Shown piece after piece: positions 15,878 to 24,047 of a stretch of 33,761 nucleotides of DNA. The position numbers and the translations under genes were made by a program. Each line of letters opens with the position of its first letter. The stretch's first letter is position 1. Source of the stretch: an uncultured Aureimonas sp. (GTDB taxonomy: Bacteria; Pseudomonadota; Alphaproteobacteria; Rhizobiales; Rhizobiaceae); NCBI RefSeq assembly GCF_913775355.1, contig NZ_CAJYIU010000044.1:1-33761 (forward strand), written 5' to 3'. Under the pieces are notes generated by a model, which ran no database searches, was not told the origin of the DNA, and saw nothing but the letters and a program-made list of their open reading frames with translations.

Positions 15878-17824
15878 ATGACAATCAGCATCAAGACCCG
15901 CCTGGTGGCTTGTCTCGCCGGGCTCGGCATCGCCGTCTGCCTCAACGGTGTGATCGGCTTCGCATCGCTTCACGATGTCGAGGGGCGCCTCCAGTCGGTC
16001 GTGGAGAATCGCGTCGTGCCGTTGCAGCAGCTTAAGGAGGCTGCCGACATGTACGCCGTGAACATCGTCGACGCGACCCATAAGACCCGATCCGGTGTAT
16101 TCACCTGGGACGACGCGTCGGCCAGCATCGCAGCGGCCGAGACGTCCATCACCCGCAACTGGCAAGCGTATCTCGCAACCGAACTGACGCCGCAGGAGGC
16201 CGTCCTGGCGGAACAAGCCAAGGCCGACATGCTCCAAGCAGACAAGGGCGTCGCCAAGCTGAAGGGCATCCTTGGGAGCCGTGACGTCGCGGGCCTCGAT
16301 ACCTTCGTTGCGAGGGAGCTTTATCCCGTCATCGATCCGGTCTCGGTCGCGATCGGAAAGCTCGTCGCACTCCAGATCGATGTCGCTCGAAAGGACTACG
16401 CTATTGCCGCAGAGGATTACCGTTTCACGCTCAGCGTGATGGCGGCGATCGCCGCCTTCTCCTTGGCGATCTTTGCGTTTGCCGTTGCGACCACCATTCG
16501 CCAGGTGACGTCCCCGATGGGTCGTATGACGGCGATGATGCGTCGGCTCGCGGCAGGAGATCACGCCGTCGAGGTCCCCGACCTGCAGCGCGAGGACGAG
16601 ATCGGCGAGATGGCCAAGGCCGTCCAGGTGTTCAAGGAAGCCGCCATCGAGCAGCAGCGACTGGAGGCGGCAGAGGTCGAAGCACGCAAGGCCGCCTCGG
16701 CCGCCCGGGAGCGCCAGGCGGAGATCGATCGCGCCCGAACGGAAGACCTCGGCGCCTTCGTCTCGTGTGTCGGGGAGAGCTTCGATCGGCTGTCTGCGGG
16801 TGATCTGACCGTGCGGATGACCCAGCGCGTCGCGCCTGAGTTCGAACCCGTCCGGGCGCAGTTCAATGGTTCGATCGAAAAGCTCGACCACACGATCGGC
16901 AACGTGGTCGGGTCGATCGGCGCGATCCGAACTGGTCTGAACGAGATCAACGTCGCCTCCAGCGATCTTGCCCAGCGCACCGAGCAGCAGGCGGCAAGCC
17001 TGGAAGAAACCGTGGCAGCGCTCGGCGAGGTGACGCGCGCCGTCAACGAGACGGCGCAGAATGCCAACCAGGCTCGAACCAGCGCGCAGAAGGCACAGCA
17101 CACGGCACAGAACGGCGGCGAGATCGTCGGACGCGCGATCGAAGCCATGCAGACGATCGAGCAGTCGTCCGCCAAGATCGGCGACATCATCGGGGTGATC
17201 GACGAGATCGCCTTCCAGACGAACCTCCTCGCTCTCAACGCAGGCGTCGAAGCGGCCCGCGCCGGCGAGGCGGGCCGGGGCTTTGCGGTGGTGGCGCAGG
17301 AGGTGCGCGGTCTCGCCCAGCGTTCGGCCGAGGCAGCCAAGGAGATCAAGACGCTGATCCAGGCGTCGAGTAAGCAGGTGGCCTCGGGTGCCGAACTCGT
17401 CAGTGCGTCCGGCAACAGCTTGTCGGACATCATCGTCGAGGTCGGGCACGTCAGTCGCGCCGTGTCCGAGATCGCTCAGCGGGCCAAAGAGCAGGCCGTG
17501 AGCTTGCGAGAAGTGTCGACGGCGGCGGACCAGATGGACAAGGTCACGCAGCAGAACGCGGCGATGGTGGAGCAGGCGACGGCGGCGGCGCAGACGCTGT
17601 CGAACGAGACGGACGAACTGGCCCGCCTCATTGCAGATTTCAGGACGGCGGCCACCGCCAACCATGCCCACCAGAGCGAGCGTGCGGTTCAGCGCACCGC
17701 GAGGGGCGCCCCGCGCACCGCCGCTCCGACGGCACGCACAGTCCGTCCCGCCGTCCAGATAAAGCCTGTCGCGCGAGGTAACGCGGCGCTGAAGACGCTG
17801 AAGGACGAGTGGGCGGAGTTCTGA
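15878..17824 (+). CDS. Methyl-accepting chemotaxis protein with CheR-tether tail
   Basis: This 648-residue chemoreceptor has a first transmembrane helix at about 8-30. A helical periplasmic domain of the four-helix-bundle type follows, and the second membrane helix is at about 184-206. A HAMP domain covers about 205-258 and a second HAMP-like segment about 299-340 ([13 protein letters not shown]). The kinase-control hairpin tip at about 443-478 contains [20 protein letters not shown] and [14 protein letters not shown]. The chain ends in EWAEF, which fits the x-aromatic-x-x-aromatic pentapeptide that docks CheR/CheB on long chemoreceptors. It signals to CheA at the inner membrane. No che genes lie nearby, so it is an orphan receptor. 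The ligand is unknown. Confidence 0.96.
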   Translation: MTISIKTRLVACLAGLGIAVCLNGVIGFASLHDVEGRLQSVVENRVVPLQQLKEAADMYAVNIVDATHKTRSGVFTWDDASASIAAAETSITRNWQAYLATELTPQEAVLAEQAKADMLQADKGVAKLKGILGSRDVAGLDTFVARELYPVIDPVSVAIGKLVALQIDVARKDYAIAAEDYRFTLSVMAAIAAFSLAIFAFAVATTIRQVTSPMGRMTAMMRRLAAGDHAVEVPDLQREDEIGEMAKAVQVFKEAAIEQQRLEAAEVEARKAASAARERQAEIDRARTEDLGAFVSCVGESFDRLSAGDLTVRMTQRVAPEFEPVRAQFNGSIEKLDHTIGNVVGSIGAIRTGLNEINVASSDLAQRTEQQAASLEETVAALGEVTRAVNETAQNANQARTSAQKAQHTAQNGGEIVGRAIEAMQTIEQSSAKIGDIIGVIDEIAFQTNLLALNAGVEAARAGEAGRGFAVVAQEVRGLAQRSAEAAKEIKTLIQASSKQVASGAELVSASGNSLSDIIVEVGHVSRAVSEIAQRAKEQAVSLREVSTAADQMDKVTQQNAAMVEQATAAAQTLSNETDELARLIADFRTAATANHAHQSERAVQRTARGAPRTAAPTARTVRPAVQIKPVARGNAALKTLKDEWAEF

Positions 17825-17832
17825 GCCGGCGG

Positions 17833-17862
17833 AGCCGAGATCGGACTTGTTCGATCCCGGCT
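17833..17862 (+). terminator. Terminator-like hairpin after the chemoreceptor gene
   Basis: AGCCG-A-GATCG pairs with CGATC-C-CGGCT around an eight-base loop, an 11-position stem with one A/C mismatch. It lies 8 bases after the stop codon. The following sequence is only moderately T-rich. Confidence 0.6.
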
Positions 17863-18002
17863 TCGTGCTCTCCACTTTCGACGAATGATGGGGAGGCCCG
17901 CCGTTTGATGCCGGCGAGCACAACGGGCTACCGCGCCTTGATCATCGTCATGGCGAGCTTGAGGTATGGGCGGGTGGTGCCGTCTTCCGTGGCACCCAGC
18001 GT

Positions 18003-18505
18003 GTCCTCGAACGCGTCCTTTTCCATGCCGCCGCAATCTTGACGGACGTGGACGGCGTCATCAGCGCGCTGGGCACCACCCGCACGCGGACCCCATCGCC
18101 GAAAGCCTACCGGACCATCGACCACGACGACCCGCTGACTTTAACGCGTCTTGAGCGTCCTCACGGCGCGACGCGGCTCGCGCTGGTCTCCTCGCTGGCG
18201 TCGATCCCCGCCGCCGCTTCGCCCACACGCGTCTAAAGGGCGAACTCGAGGCGGCAATCGCTTCGCTGATGTTCCCGTCTCTGACGCTCTTCCGGCCGAG
18301 CGTGCTCGAGGGCGAGCGCCGGGATGCCCGCGTCACCGAGCGGTTGGCCCTCGCCGCCATGAAATCCCTCGGGCCCATGTTACCAACTTGTTGGCGGCCG
18401 AGTTCAGCAGCCGCGATGGCCGGGCTTCTCGTGGGAGAGGCCGTCGCGGCTCCGCAGGGCATTCCAATCCGAACGAACGAGGATGTGAGGGCCCGAGCCG
18501 GGTGA
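18003..18505 (+). pseudogene. Frameshifted NAD(P)-binding oxidoreductase remnant (HTATIP2-like)
   Basis: Two plus-strand frames join to give one recognisable protein. Frame one (about 18039-18205) reads DVDGVISALGTTR, then KAYRTIDHDDPLTLTR and LALVSSLAS. Frame two (about 18209-18505) reads RRRFAHTRLKGELEAAIASL, then MFPSLTLFRPSVLEGERR. These match the order and wording of atypical short-chain reductases related to HTATIP2 and nucleoside-diphosphate-sugar epimerases: ALGTT, then the DHD-P segment, VSSLA, then YxRxKGELE and LRPSxLxGER. The N-terminal glycine-rich nucleotide-binding region is not found. One frame change near 18205 plus the missing N-terminus indicate a dead gene. Confidence 0.72.
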
Positions 18506-19019
18506 CCCTTCGGCGGGGCTGTAGAGAACACCAGTCGGATCGGTCAAACTCGTCTGGCGAAACCGACACCCTTGGCGGCAATCGTTGATTTTGTCAGGCG
18601 AGAAAGACGGGGTGGCACACCGGACAGAATAAATCTGCGAACACGTATGTCATTGTGATTTCGAGAGAAGATCGAAGACGAAGTCTGAACGTTGTTGATT
18701 AGGCCGCCGCTTCGGTAGCTTTGCGGCCAGTCCCGTCAAACCAGGGGAACTCTCGGCGTCTCGAAAGCGGACGTTACGCCAGTTTTGGCGAACGGCCAAT
18801 ATCGGTCCGATCCATGTATTCTCTTCGCCGTTTGTCCGTTCCGTGTAGCTTCTGCGCATGCGAATGACCACGGTCCGCTCGGTCTCGGAGCGGCACGCAC
18901 AAACACACCGATGAAATGCGACCGATCAATCCGATGGGAAGACGAAGACGGGTTCTGCGGCTTCCAATTCTTATTTGCAGAAAGCCTTTGGAGATCGATG
19001 TGGGAGGATCCCGGAAACG
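18506..19019. other. Gene-free stretch downstream of the first CUT2 operon
   Basis: No gene is supported here. It lies downstream of the last permease gene (minus strand). A perfect six-base stem, CCGCTC-N7-GAGCGG (18875-18893), could be a weak terminator for that operon, but no U-run follows. A 73-codon minus-strand frame at 18650-18871 has no family resemblance. Confidence 0.4.
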
Positions 19020-19967
19020 CTAGCGGCGGTCCTGCCAGGACAGGAACAGCATCATTCCGACCAGCGCCCCTCCCACGAAGATGAGTTGCGCGTGCTGGCT
19101 GATATTGTTGATCTGAAGGATGTTGGTGAGGATCGAGACGATCAGCACGCCAGACAGGACGCCGAACACCGACCCGACGCCGCCGGCCAACCGGACCCCG
19201 CCCACAACCACCATGGTGATGGCGACGAGCTCCAGCCCGATGCCGGCATTGGGGTCGCCGATCCCGAGCCGGCTGGACGAGATCACCCCCGCCAGCGCGG
19301 CCAGGAACCCGCTCACGACATAGACGGAGACCTTGACCCGCGTCACCTGGATGCCGAACAGGCCGGCCGTTTCCTCAGATCCGCCGACCGCGTAGATCCG
19401 GCGGCCGTAGCGCGTGTGGTTGAGCACGACGTAGGCGGCGGCGAAGGCGACGATCAGGTAAAAGACGCCGTTGGGAACGTCGCCGATCCGCCCTTGCGCG
19501 ATCGCGTTGAACTCGGCCGGGATCCCTTCGAACAGCGGCGCTCCGTCGGTCATGAAATAGATCACGGAGCGCACGGCGATCATCGTCGCCAGAGTGGCGA
19601 TGATCGGCTCCATCCGGCCCTTGGTGATGAGTAGGCCGTTGACGCAACCGATCGCGGCGCCGAACAGGAGGGCGCCGCCGATCGCGACGGGGATCGGATA
19701 TCCCTGTGCGACCAGAAGGGCGACCGTCACGTTGCCAAGGCCCATGACCGATCCGACGGACAGATCGATGCCCCGCGCCAAGATCACGAACATCATGCCG
19801 ACGGAGATGATGGCCGGCTCTGCCGCGTATTGGAGGATGTTGAGGATGTTGGTCAGATGGGCGAACCTGTCTGACGTCACGGCGCCGAGGACCAGGAGGG
19901 CGCCCACGACCATGACCGGCATATAGTCCAATGCCGGCGTTCTCCTCGCAACGTTCGCATGCGTCAT
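19020..19967 (-). CDS. Sugar ABC transporter permease, CUT2/RbsC type
   Basis: This 315-residue membrane permease has eight to ten hydrophobic segments. The family hallmark GIDLSVGSVMGLG appears near residue 75, GCVNGLLITKGRMEPIIATL near 115, and the YAVGGSEETAGLFGIQVTRV loop near 200, which is the EAA-like ATPase contact. The ATG at 19967 is preferred to the longer frame from 20072. It is the second permease of the operon and ends it. Two different permeases with one fused ATPase suggest a heterodimeric channel. Confidence 0.95.
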   Translation of the reverse strand: MTHANVARRTPALDYMPVMVVGALLVLGAVTSDRFAHLTNILNILQYAAEPAIISVGMMFVILARGIDLSVGSVMGLGNVTVALLVAQGYPIPVAIGGALLFGAAIGCVNGLLITKGRMEPIIATLATMIAVRSVIYFMTDGAPLFEGIPAEFNAIAQGRIGDVPNGVFYLIVAFAAAYVVLNHTRYGRRIYAVGGSEETAGLFGIQVTRVKVSVYVVSGFLAALAGVISSSRLGIGDPNAGIGLELVAITMVVVGGVRLAGGVGSVFGVLSGVLIVSILTNILQINNISQHAQLIFVGGALVGMMLFLSWQDRR

Positions 19968-20052
19968 GACGGCAACTCCGGTACGTCTCTCGACGGTTTC
20001 CTGGCTTTCGGACGGAAGACGGGGACGGGCGGGTGACGCACCGCCGACGCCG

Positions 20053-21600
20053 TCAGGCTGATACGGCCGCAAGGTGTGCGACGGGGCGCTCCCGGTCGTC
20101 TTCGGTTCGCACGAGCGCTTTATCGAGGATGGCCTCCTCGGTCATCTCGGGGCCGGACAAGATGGCGCTGACCCGTCCTTGGCGCATGACCACGACACGG
20201 TCGCACATGCCGATCAGTTCGAGGAGTTCGGACGAGTAGATCACCACCGGCAGACCGCTCTCTGCCAGCGCGTTGATCTCGTTGTAGATGTCGACCTTCG
20301 CGCCGATATCGACGCCGCGCGTCGGCTCTTCGAGAAGGATCACCCGGTAGCGGCCGGTCAGCCACCGGCCGACGAGTGCCTTCTGCTGGTTGCCGCCGCT
20401 GAGGCTCCCGATCTTGGCGAAGCGTCCGTCGGACTTGATGCCCAGCCGCGACACGATCCTCGCCGTCGCCTCCCGCGCGGGCTTGCGCCGAACCACGACG
20501 CCCTTCCAGGAAAAGTAGCGGCGCAGGTCGCCCGTGGTGACGTTGAAACCCACCGTCTTGCCGAGGAACAGCCCGTCGCTCTTGCGGTCCTCGGGGACAT
20601 AAGCCAGGCCCTGGTCGATGCTCCTGCGCGGGCTCTTCAGTTCGACGGCCTGGCCGTCCAGCTCAACCGTTCCCTTGGAGACGCGCCGCAGGGCGAAGAG
20701 CGCCTTGACCACGGAGGTAGCGCCCGACCCCTCCAGGCCGGCGATCCCGATGATCTCGCTCTTGCGTACGTTGAAACTGACATCCTCGAGTTCGCCCGGC
20801 ACGCAGAGGTCCCGGACGCGCATCGCGACCGTGTTCGGCGGCGCAGGCCTCTTCGGATAGAACTCAGGCAGTTCCCGGCCGACCATCAGCCGGACGATCT
20901 CCGCCTCGCTCAGTCGGCTCGCGGCATCGGTCCGGATCAGCTTGCCGTCGCGAAGGACCGAGATTCTGTCGGCGATCTGGAAGATCTCGCGAAGCCGGTG
21001 CGAGACGTAGATGATGCTGATCCCGCGGCTCTTCAGCTTCTCGATCATCGAGAAGAGGGCGTCAATCTCGTCCTGGTTCAGGTTGGCCGTGGGTTCGTCC
21101 ATGATGACCACGGACGCCTGGCGCTTTTGGACCGCTCGGATGATCTCCACCATCTTGCGCGACGAGGGGGATAGGTCCCGCATCCGCATATTGGCATCGA
21201 TGTGGAGGCCGAGTTCGTCGATCTGCCGCTGGGCGCTCGCCCGCAGCCGGGGCCAATCGATGAAGACGCCGAACCTCCTGGGCTCCATTCCGGCGTAGAG
21301 ATTCTCCGCCACGGTGAGATCGGGGATTTCCTGGATCTCCTGGAACAGCGTCGCCACGCCTTCAGCCTGTGCGTCGAACGGGCTGTGAAACCTCACGGTC
21401 TTGCCGTTCAGTTCGATCGATCCCTCGTCCGCGCGGTGGACGCCGGAGATGATCTTGATCAGCGTCGATTTCCCTGCGCCGTTCTCGCCCATCAGGGCGT
21501 GGACCTCGCCCTTCCGGACGGACAGGTTCAAGTCGATCAGCACCCGGTTTGCGGCGAAGCTTTTGGAAACGCCTTGGATCTCGAGGACGGTCTCACTCAT
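20053..21600 (-). CDS. Sugar ABC transporter ATP-binding protein, RbsA type (two domains)
   Basis: This 515-residue protein contains two fused nucleotide-binding domains. Domain one has Walker A GENGAGKST (38-46), Walker B VVIMDEPTANL and H-loop YVSHRLREI, but its signature is degenerate (LSPSSRKMVEI). Domain two has the Walker-A-like GLEGSGATS, the signature LSGGNQQKALVGRWL and Walker B VILLEEPTRGVDIG. Replacement of the second Walker A Lys is usual for RbsA-type proteins. It drives uptake through the flanking permeases. The start at 21600 lies two bases after the upstream permease stop. A much longer upstream frame overlaps that permease and is not used. Confidence 0.96.
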   Translation of the reverse strand: MSETVLEIQGVSKSFAANRVLIDLNLSVRKGEVHALMGENGAGKSTLIKIISGVHRADEGSIELNGKTVRFHSPFDAQAEGVATLFQEIQEIPDLTVAENLYAGMEPRRFGVFIDWPRLRASAQRQIDELGLHIDANMRMRDLSPSSRKMVEIIRAVQKRQASVVIMDEPTANLNQDEIDALFSMIEKLKSRGISIIYVSHRLREIFQIADRISVLRDGKLIRTDAASRLSEAEIVRLMVGRELPEFYPKRPAPPNTVAMRVRDLCVPGELEDVSFNVRKSEIIGIAGLEGSGATSVVKALFALRRVSKGTVELDGQAVELKSPRRSIDQGLAYVPEDRKSDGLFLGKTVGFNVTTGDLRRYFSWKGVVVRRKPAREATARIVSRLGIKSDGRFAKIGSLSGGNQQKALVGRWLTGRYRVILLEEPTRGVDIGAKVDIYNEINALAESGLPVVIYSSELLELIGMCDRVVVMRQGRVSAILSGPEMTEEAILDKALVRTEDDRERPVAHLAAVSA

Positions 21601-21602
21601 GA

Positions 21603-22589
21603 TCACGATCTCCCCGACCCGCGGGCCGACACAACAACCACGATGATGATCATGGCCAGCACGAAGCGCTGGAACCAGATTCCCATTCCCAGGAGCACGA
21701 AGAAGTTGAGCATGATGGCGCTCACAAGTGCGCCCAGGAACGCGCCGACGACGGTTCCCTTGCCGCCGCTGAGATTGCCGCCTCCTAGAACGACAGCCGC
21801 CACCGCCATGATGACGATCTCGACCGGCGTGCCACCGGTTGCGGCCGTGGCGGGCTGGAACGTCCCCGAGCGTGCGGACGTCAGGAAGCCCGCGAGCGCC
21901 GCCAGCGTCCCGCTGAGGACATAGACGGAGCACTCGACGATCCTCGTGCGGATGCCGATGTTGAAAGCGGCGGCCTTGTTGGCGCCTACGGCATAGATAT
22001 TGCGCCCGTAGACCGTCTGGGTGGTGACCCACCAGAACAGCACAACGATCAGGATCATCGCGATGGCCGGATTGGGAATGCCCGCGACGTTGCCGCTGCC
22101 GATGAGCCGGAACGTCCGGTCGATCCCGCGCGGCGCGACGCCGTTGCCCTGGGTGTAGGTCATGACGATGCCGGTCATGATGCCGCCGGTCGCGAGCGTC
22201 GCGATGAAGGCCTGCATCCGCACGTATACGGTCAGAATGCCGTTGACGAGGCCGAGCACCGAGCCGAGGACAAGGGCTACCAGCAGGGCCGTCCAGGCCG
22301 ATGCGCCGGAGCCGAGCAGAAGTACGGAACACAGGCCGACGAGCTGCATGATGGCGCCGACCGAAAGATCGATCCCGCCGACGACGAGCACGAGGGCCAT
22401 GCCCACGGCGACGATCGACAGATACGAGGCCTGGCGGCTGAGGTTGAATAGGTTCTCGGGCGTAAAGAAGTACTCCGACAAGAGCGGCCCGCCTGCGAAG
22501 ATCAGAGCGATGAACACTGCCAGTATGATTTCCGACCGATATTCCGGAAGCCAGCCGGGCAGCTTGCGGGAGGCGTAACTGGCTTGCAT
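21603..22589 (-). CDS. Sugar ABC transporter permease, CUT2/RbsC type
   Basis: This 328-residue inner-membrane permease has the same architecture as its partner at 19020-19967. It shows GGIDLSVGAIMQLVGL, GLVNGILTVYVRMQAFIATL, and the YAVGANKAAAFNIGIRTRIV coupling loop. It ends in a hydrophobic helix and a short RGSGRS tail. It directly precedes the ATPase gene. The 336 bases upstream separate it from the BKACE gene and contain a perfect 11-bp stem-loop and a tandem repeat. Confidence 0.95.
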   Translation of the reverse strand: MQASYASRKLPGWLPEYRSEIILAVFIALIFAGGPLLSEYFFTPENLFNLSRQASYLSIVAVGMALVLVVGGIDLSVGAIMQLVGLCSVLLLGSGASAWTALLVALVLGSVLGLVNGILTVYVRMQAFIATLATGGIMTGIVMTYTQGNGVAPRGIDRTFRLIGSGNVAGIPNPAIAMILIVVLFWWVTTQTVYGRNIYAVGANKAAAFNIGIRTRIVECSVYVLSGTLAALAGFLTSARSGTFQPATAATGGTPVEIVIMAVAAVVLGGGNLSGGKGTVVGAFLGALVSAIMLNFFVLLGMGIWFQRFVLAMIIIVVVVSARGSGRS

Positions 22590-22740
22590 CGAATGCCCTT
22601 CCTACTGATCCGCAGGTCTTGGGAGGTAAGGTGAATCAGCCGATCGGCACCGCGTGCGCCGGGTCCATCAGCTCACAGCGACGGACGGTCGCGAGGCGGG
22701 TGCGCCGGATGACGCCGTGAAGGTGCGAGTGAGGCGGTCC

Positions 22741-22760
22741 AAGGTTTAGAAAGGTTTAGA
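22741..22760. repeat. Tandem 10-base repeat AAGGTTTAGA x2
   Basis: Two adjacent perfect copies of AAGGTTTAGA lie in the intergenic region between the BKACE gene and the first permease. They stand out as AT-rich in a GC-rich stretch. Repeats this close could bind a regulator or be chance. Confidence 0.5.
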
Positions 22761-22850
22761 CTCGTGGCGCAGCCTCTGGCCTGTTCCGCCGGCGGCGACC
22801 GCTCTGAGGTCGGTTCCGCCCGAGGAGACTCGGCCGGAGGCAGGGCGCCG

Positions 22851-22880
22851 GCCATCGCACCCAGCCTCAGGTGCGATGGC
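22851..22880 (-). terminator. Perfect 11-bp stem-loop after the BKACE gene
   Basis: GCCATCGCACC and GGTGCGATGGC are perfect reverse complements around an eight-base loop. It lies 45 bases after the BKACE stop (minus strand) and about 260 bases before the permease start. It may attenuate read-through or protect the upstream mRNA. No U-run is visible. Confidence 0.7.
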
Positions 22881-22925
22881 GAGCCTTGAGGGCGCGCCCG
22901 CGTCGGCAGGCGCCAAGCGAACCGG

Positions 22926-23912
22926 TCAGGCCGCCTTGTAGCCGCGCGCCGACTGTTCGGCGATGCCGTAGATCTCGCGCGCCTGCTGCTGCGTCGCCAG
23001 CGGACGGCCGACCTCGCGGGCGATTTCCTGGACTTCTCGAAGCAGCTCGAGATTGGTCGGGTTGCGTGCCGGGTCGTAGAACAGTTCGAGGCCGGTCTTG
23101 ACGTGACCGCCGAGTTCGATGGTGCGCTTGATCACGTCGCGCGTGTCGCGGTCTCCCTCGCCCCAGATCGAGATGCACCAGTTCGGCGTCTTCCCGGTCT
23201 GGTTGAGCTGCTCCATCATGTCGAGATAGTAGTAAAGGCTCTCGCGCGTCGGCTCCATACCGGAGGTGCCGATCGGCTTCGTCGAGGTCAGGGCGTAGGG
23301 TCCGATCAGGTAGAAATCGACGAACGAGCCCGGCGTGGACATGCCGCGGTTGATGTAGTGCATCGCGAGCCGCAGCTGACCCGGCTCATAGACGCCCCAG
23401 ATGATGCTCATCTTGTTGGCCAGCGCCTGATCGACCTGGCCGGCGACCTGCTTGTAGTTCCAGCCATATTCCCGACCCTCGATGTGGCCCTTCTCGTTCA
23501 CGTCGAACGCGAAAAGGTTGATGCCGGTGTCGATGCAGGAAATGTTGACGTTGTGCGTCTTGTGAAGGAACCCGCTGTGCTCGGTGCCGAATTCGTCCTC
23601 GGACAAAAGCTCGCGGTTGCACGTCGTCGGGTACCACACGAGGTCGGGCCGCTGGCGCAGCACCTCGTCGTAGACGGGATGATAGTCCTTCGCCGCCTCC
23701 TCGCCGTGCAGGTTGAAGTTGGTGTTGTGCGTGTGGATCGCGCAGGAGCCGGCGTCCCAGCAGGCGATCGCGTCATCGATCACTTCCTGGTAGGTGCGGG
23801 GCGTATTCGGATTCATCTCCTTCGTACGCTCGCCGTTCAGGTGCGATTCAATGATCAGCGGCGTATCCCAACCAGGCGCGCGGTTCGCGAACTTGTCGAG
23901 CGAAGTGGCCAT
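22926..23912 (-). CDS. Beta-keto-acid cleavage enzyme family protein (BKACE, DUF849) with variant active site
   Basis: This 328-residue TIM-barrel protein is of the BKACE/Kce family, whose members use Zn2+ to condense a beta-keto acid with acetyl-CoA and split it. N-terminal ESHLNGERTKEMNPNTPRT is followed by the zinc-ligand pair HTH (His60 and His62). Near the C-terminus HVKTGLELF holds the third ligand Glu276. Compared with characterised Kce as I remember it (Arg226, Glu230, Asp231), the Arg is Lys272 and the Asp is Leu277, so this is a divergent subgroup. The ATG at 23912 is preferred because GGGAG lies 8 bases before it; an ATG at 23927 is also in frame. It sits between the sugar-binding protein and the permeases, so it probably acts on the imported compound. 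Confidence 0.9.
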   Translation of the reverse strand: MATSLDKFANRAPGWDTPLIIESHLNGERTKEMNPNTPRTYQEVIDDAIACWDAGSCAIHTHNTNFNLHGEEAAKDYHPVYDEVLRQRPDLVWYPTTCNRELLSEDEFGTEHSGFLHKTHNVNISCIDTGINLFAFDVNEKGHIEGREYGWNYKQVAGQVDQALANKMSIIWGVYEPGQLRLAMHYINRGMSTPGSFVDFYLIGPYALTSTKPIGTSGMEPTRESLYYYLDMMEQLNQTGKTPNWCISIWGEGDRDTRDVIKRTIELGGHVKTGLELFYDPARNPTNLELLREVQEIAREVGRPLATQQQAREIYGIAEQSARGYKAA

Positions 23913-23963
23913 ACTAATATCTCCCATTACGGTATGGTGTAACGATCATCATGTCGGAACGAG

Positions 23964-23997
23964 CGGTGCCGATACGTCTTCCCGCATATCGGCACCG
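23964..23997 (-). terminator. Perfect 11-bp stem-loop between binding protein and BKACE
   Basis: CGGTGCCGATA and TATCGGCACCG are perfect reverse complements around a 12-base loop. It follows the binding-protein stop by 50 bases and precedes BKACE. It probably protects the binding-protein mRNA or reduces downstream expression, as in many ABC operons. Confidence 0.7.
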
Positions 23998-24015
23998 TCG
24001 GGTCTGGTCCGCGGG

Positions 24016-24031
24016 AGCCCTCGCGAGGGCT
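24016..24031 (-). terminator. Second stem-loop after the binding-protein gene
   Basis: AGCCCT-CGCG-AGGGCT forms a six-base stem with a four-base loop, 16 bases after the binding-protein stop. It stands next to the larger hairpin at 23964-23997, so two stem-loops follow this gene. Confidence 0.55.
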
Positions 24032-24047
24032 TTCGCGCTGGCGCCGC

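Larger units (their letters stand above)
22590..22925. other. 336-base intergenic region within the CUT2 operon
   Basis: No gene is seen here. The region contains the AAGGTTTAGA tandem repeat and the stem-loop at 22851-22880. Unusually long for an operon gap, it may hold a second promoter for the permease-ATPase-permease genes; no convincing -35/-10 pair is visible. Confidence 0.45.

Noticed and set aside
15818-17923. 701-codon minus-strand frame opposite the chemoreceptor
   Set aside because: The translation is low-complexity Arg/Asp/Leu text antisense to a gene with clear HAMP and signalling motifs.
18650-18871. 73-codon minus-strand frame after the CUT2 operon
   Set aside because: No ribosome-binding site, no recognisable motif and composition unlike the neighbouring genes.
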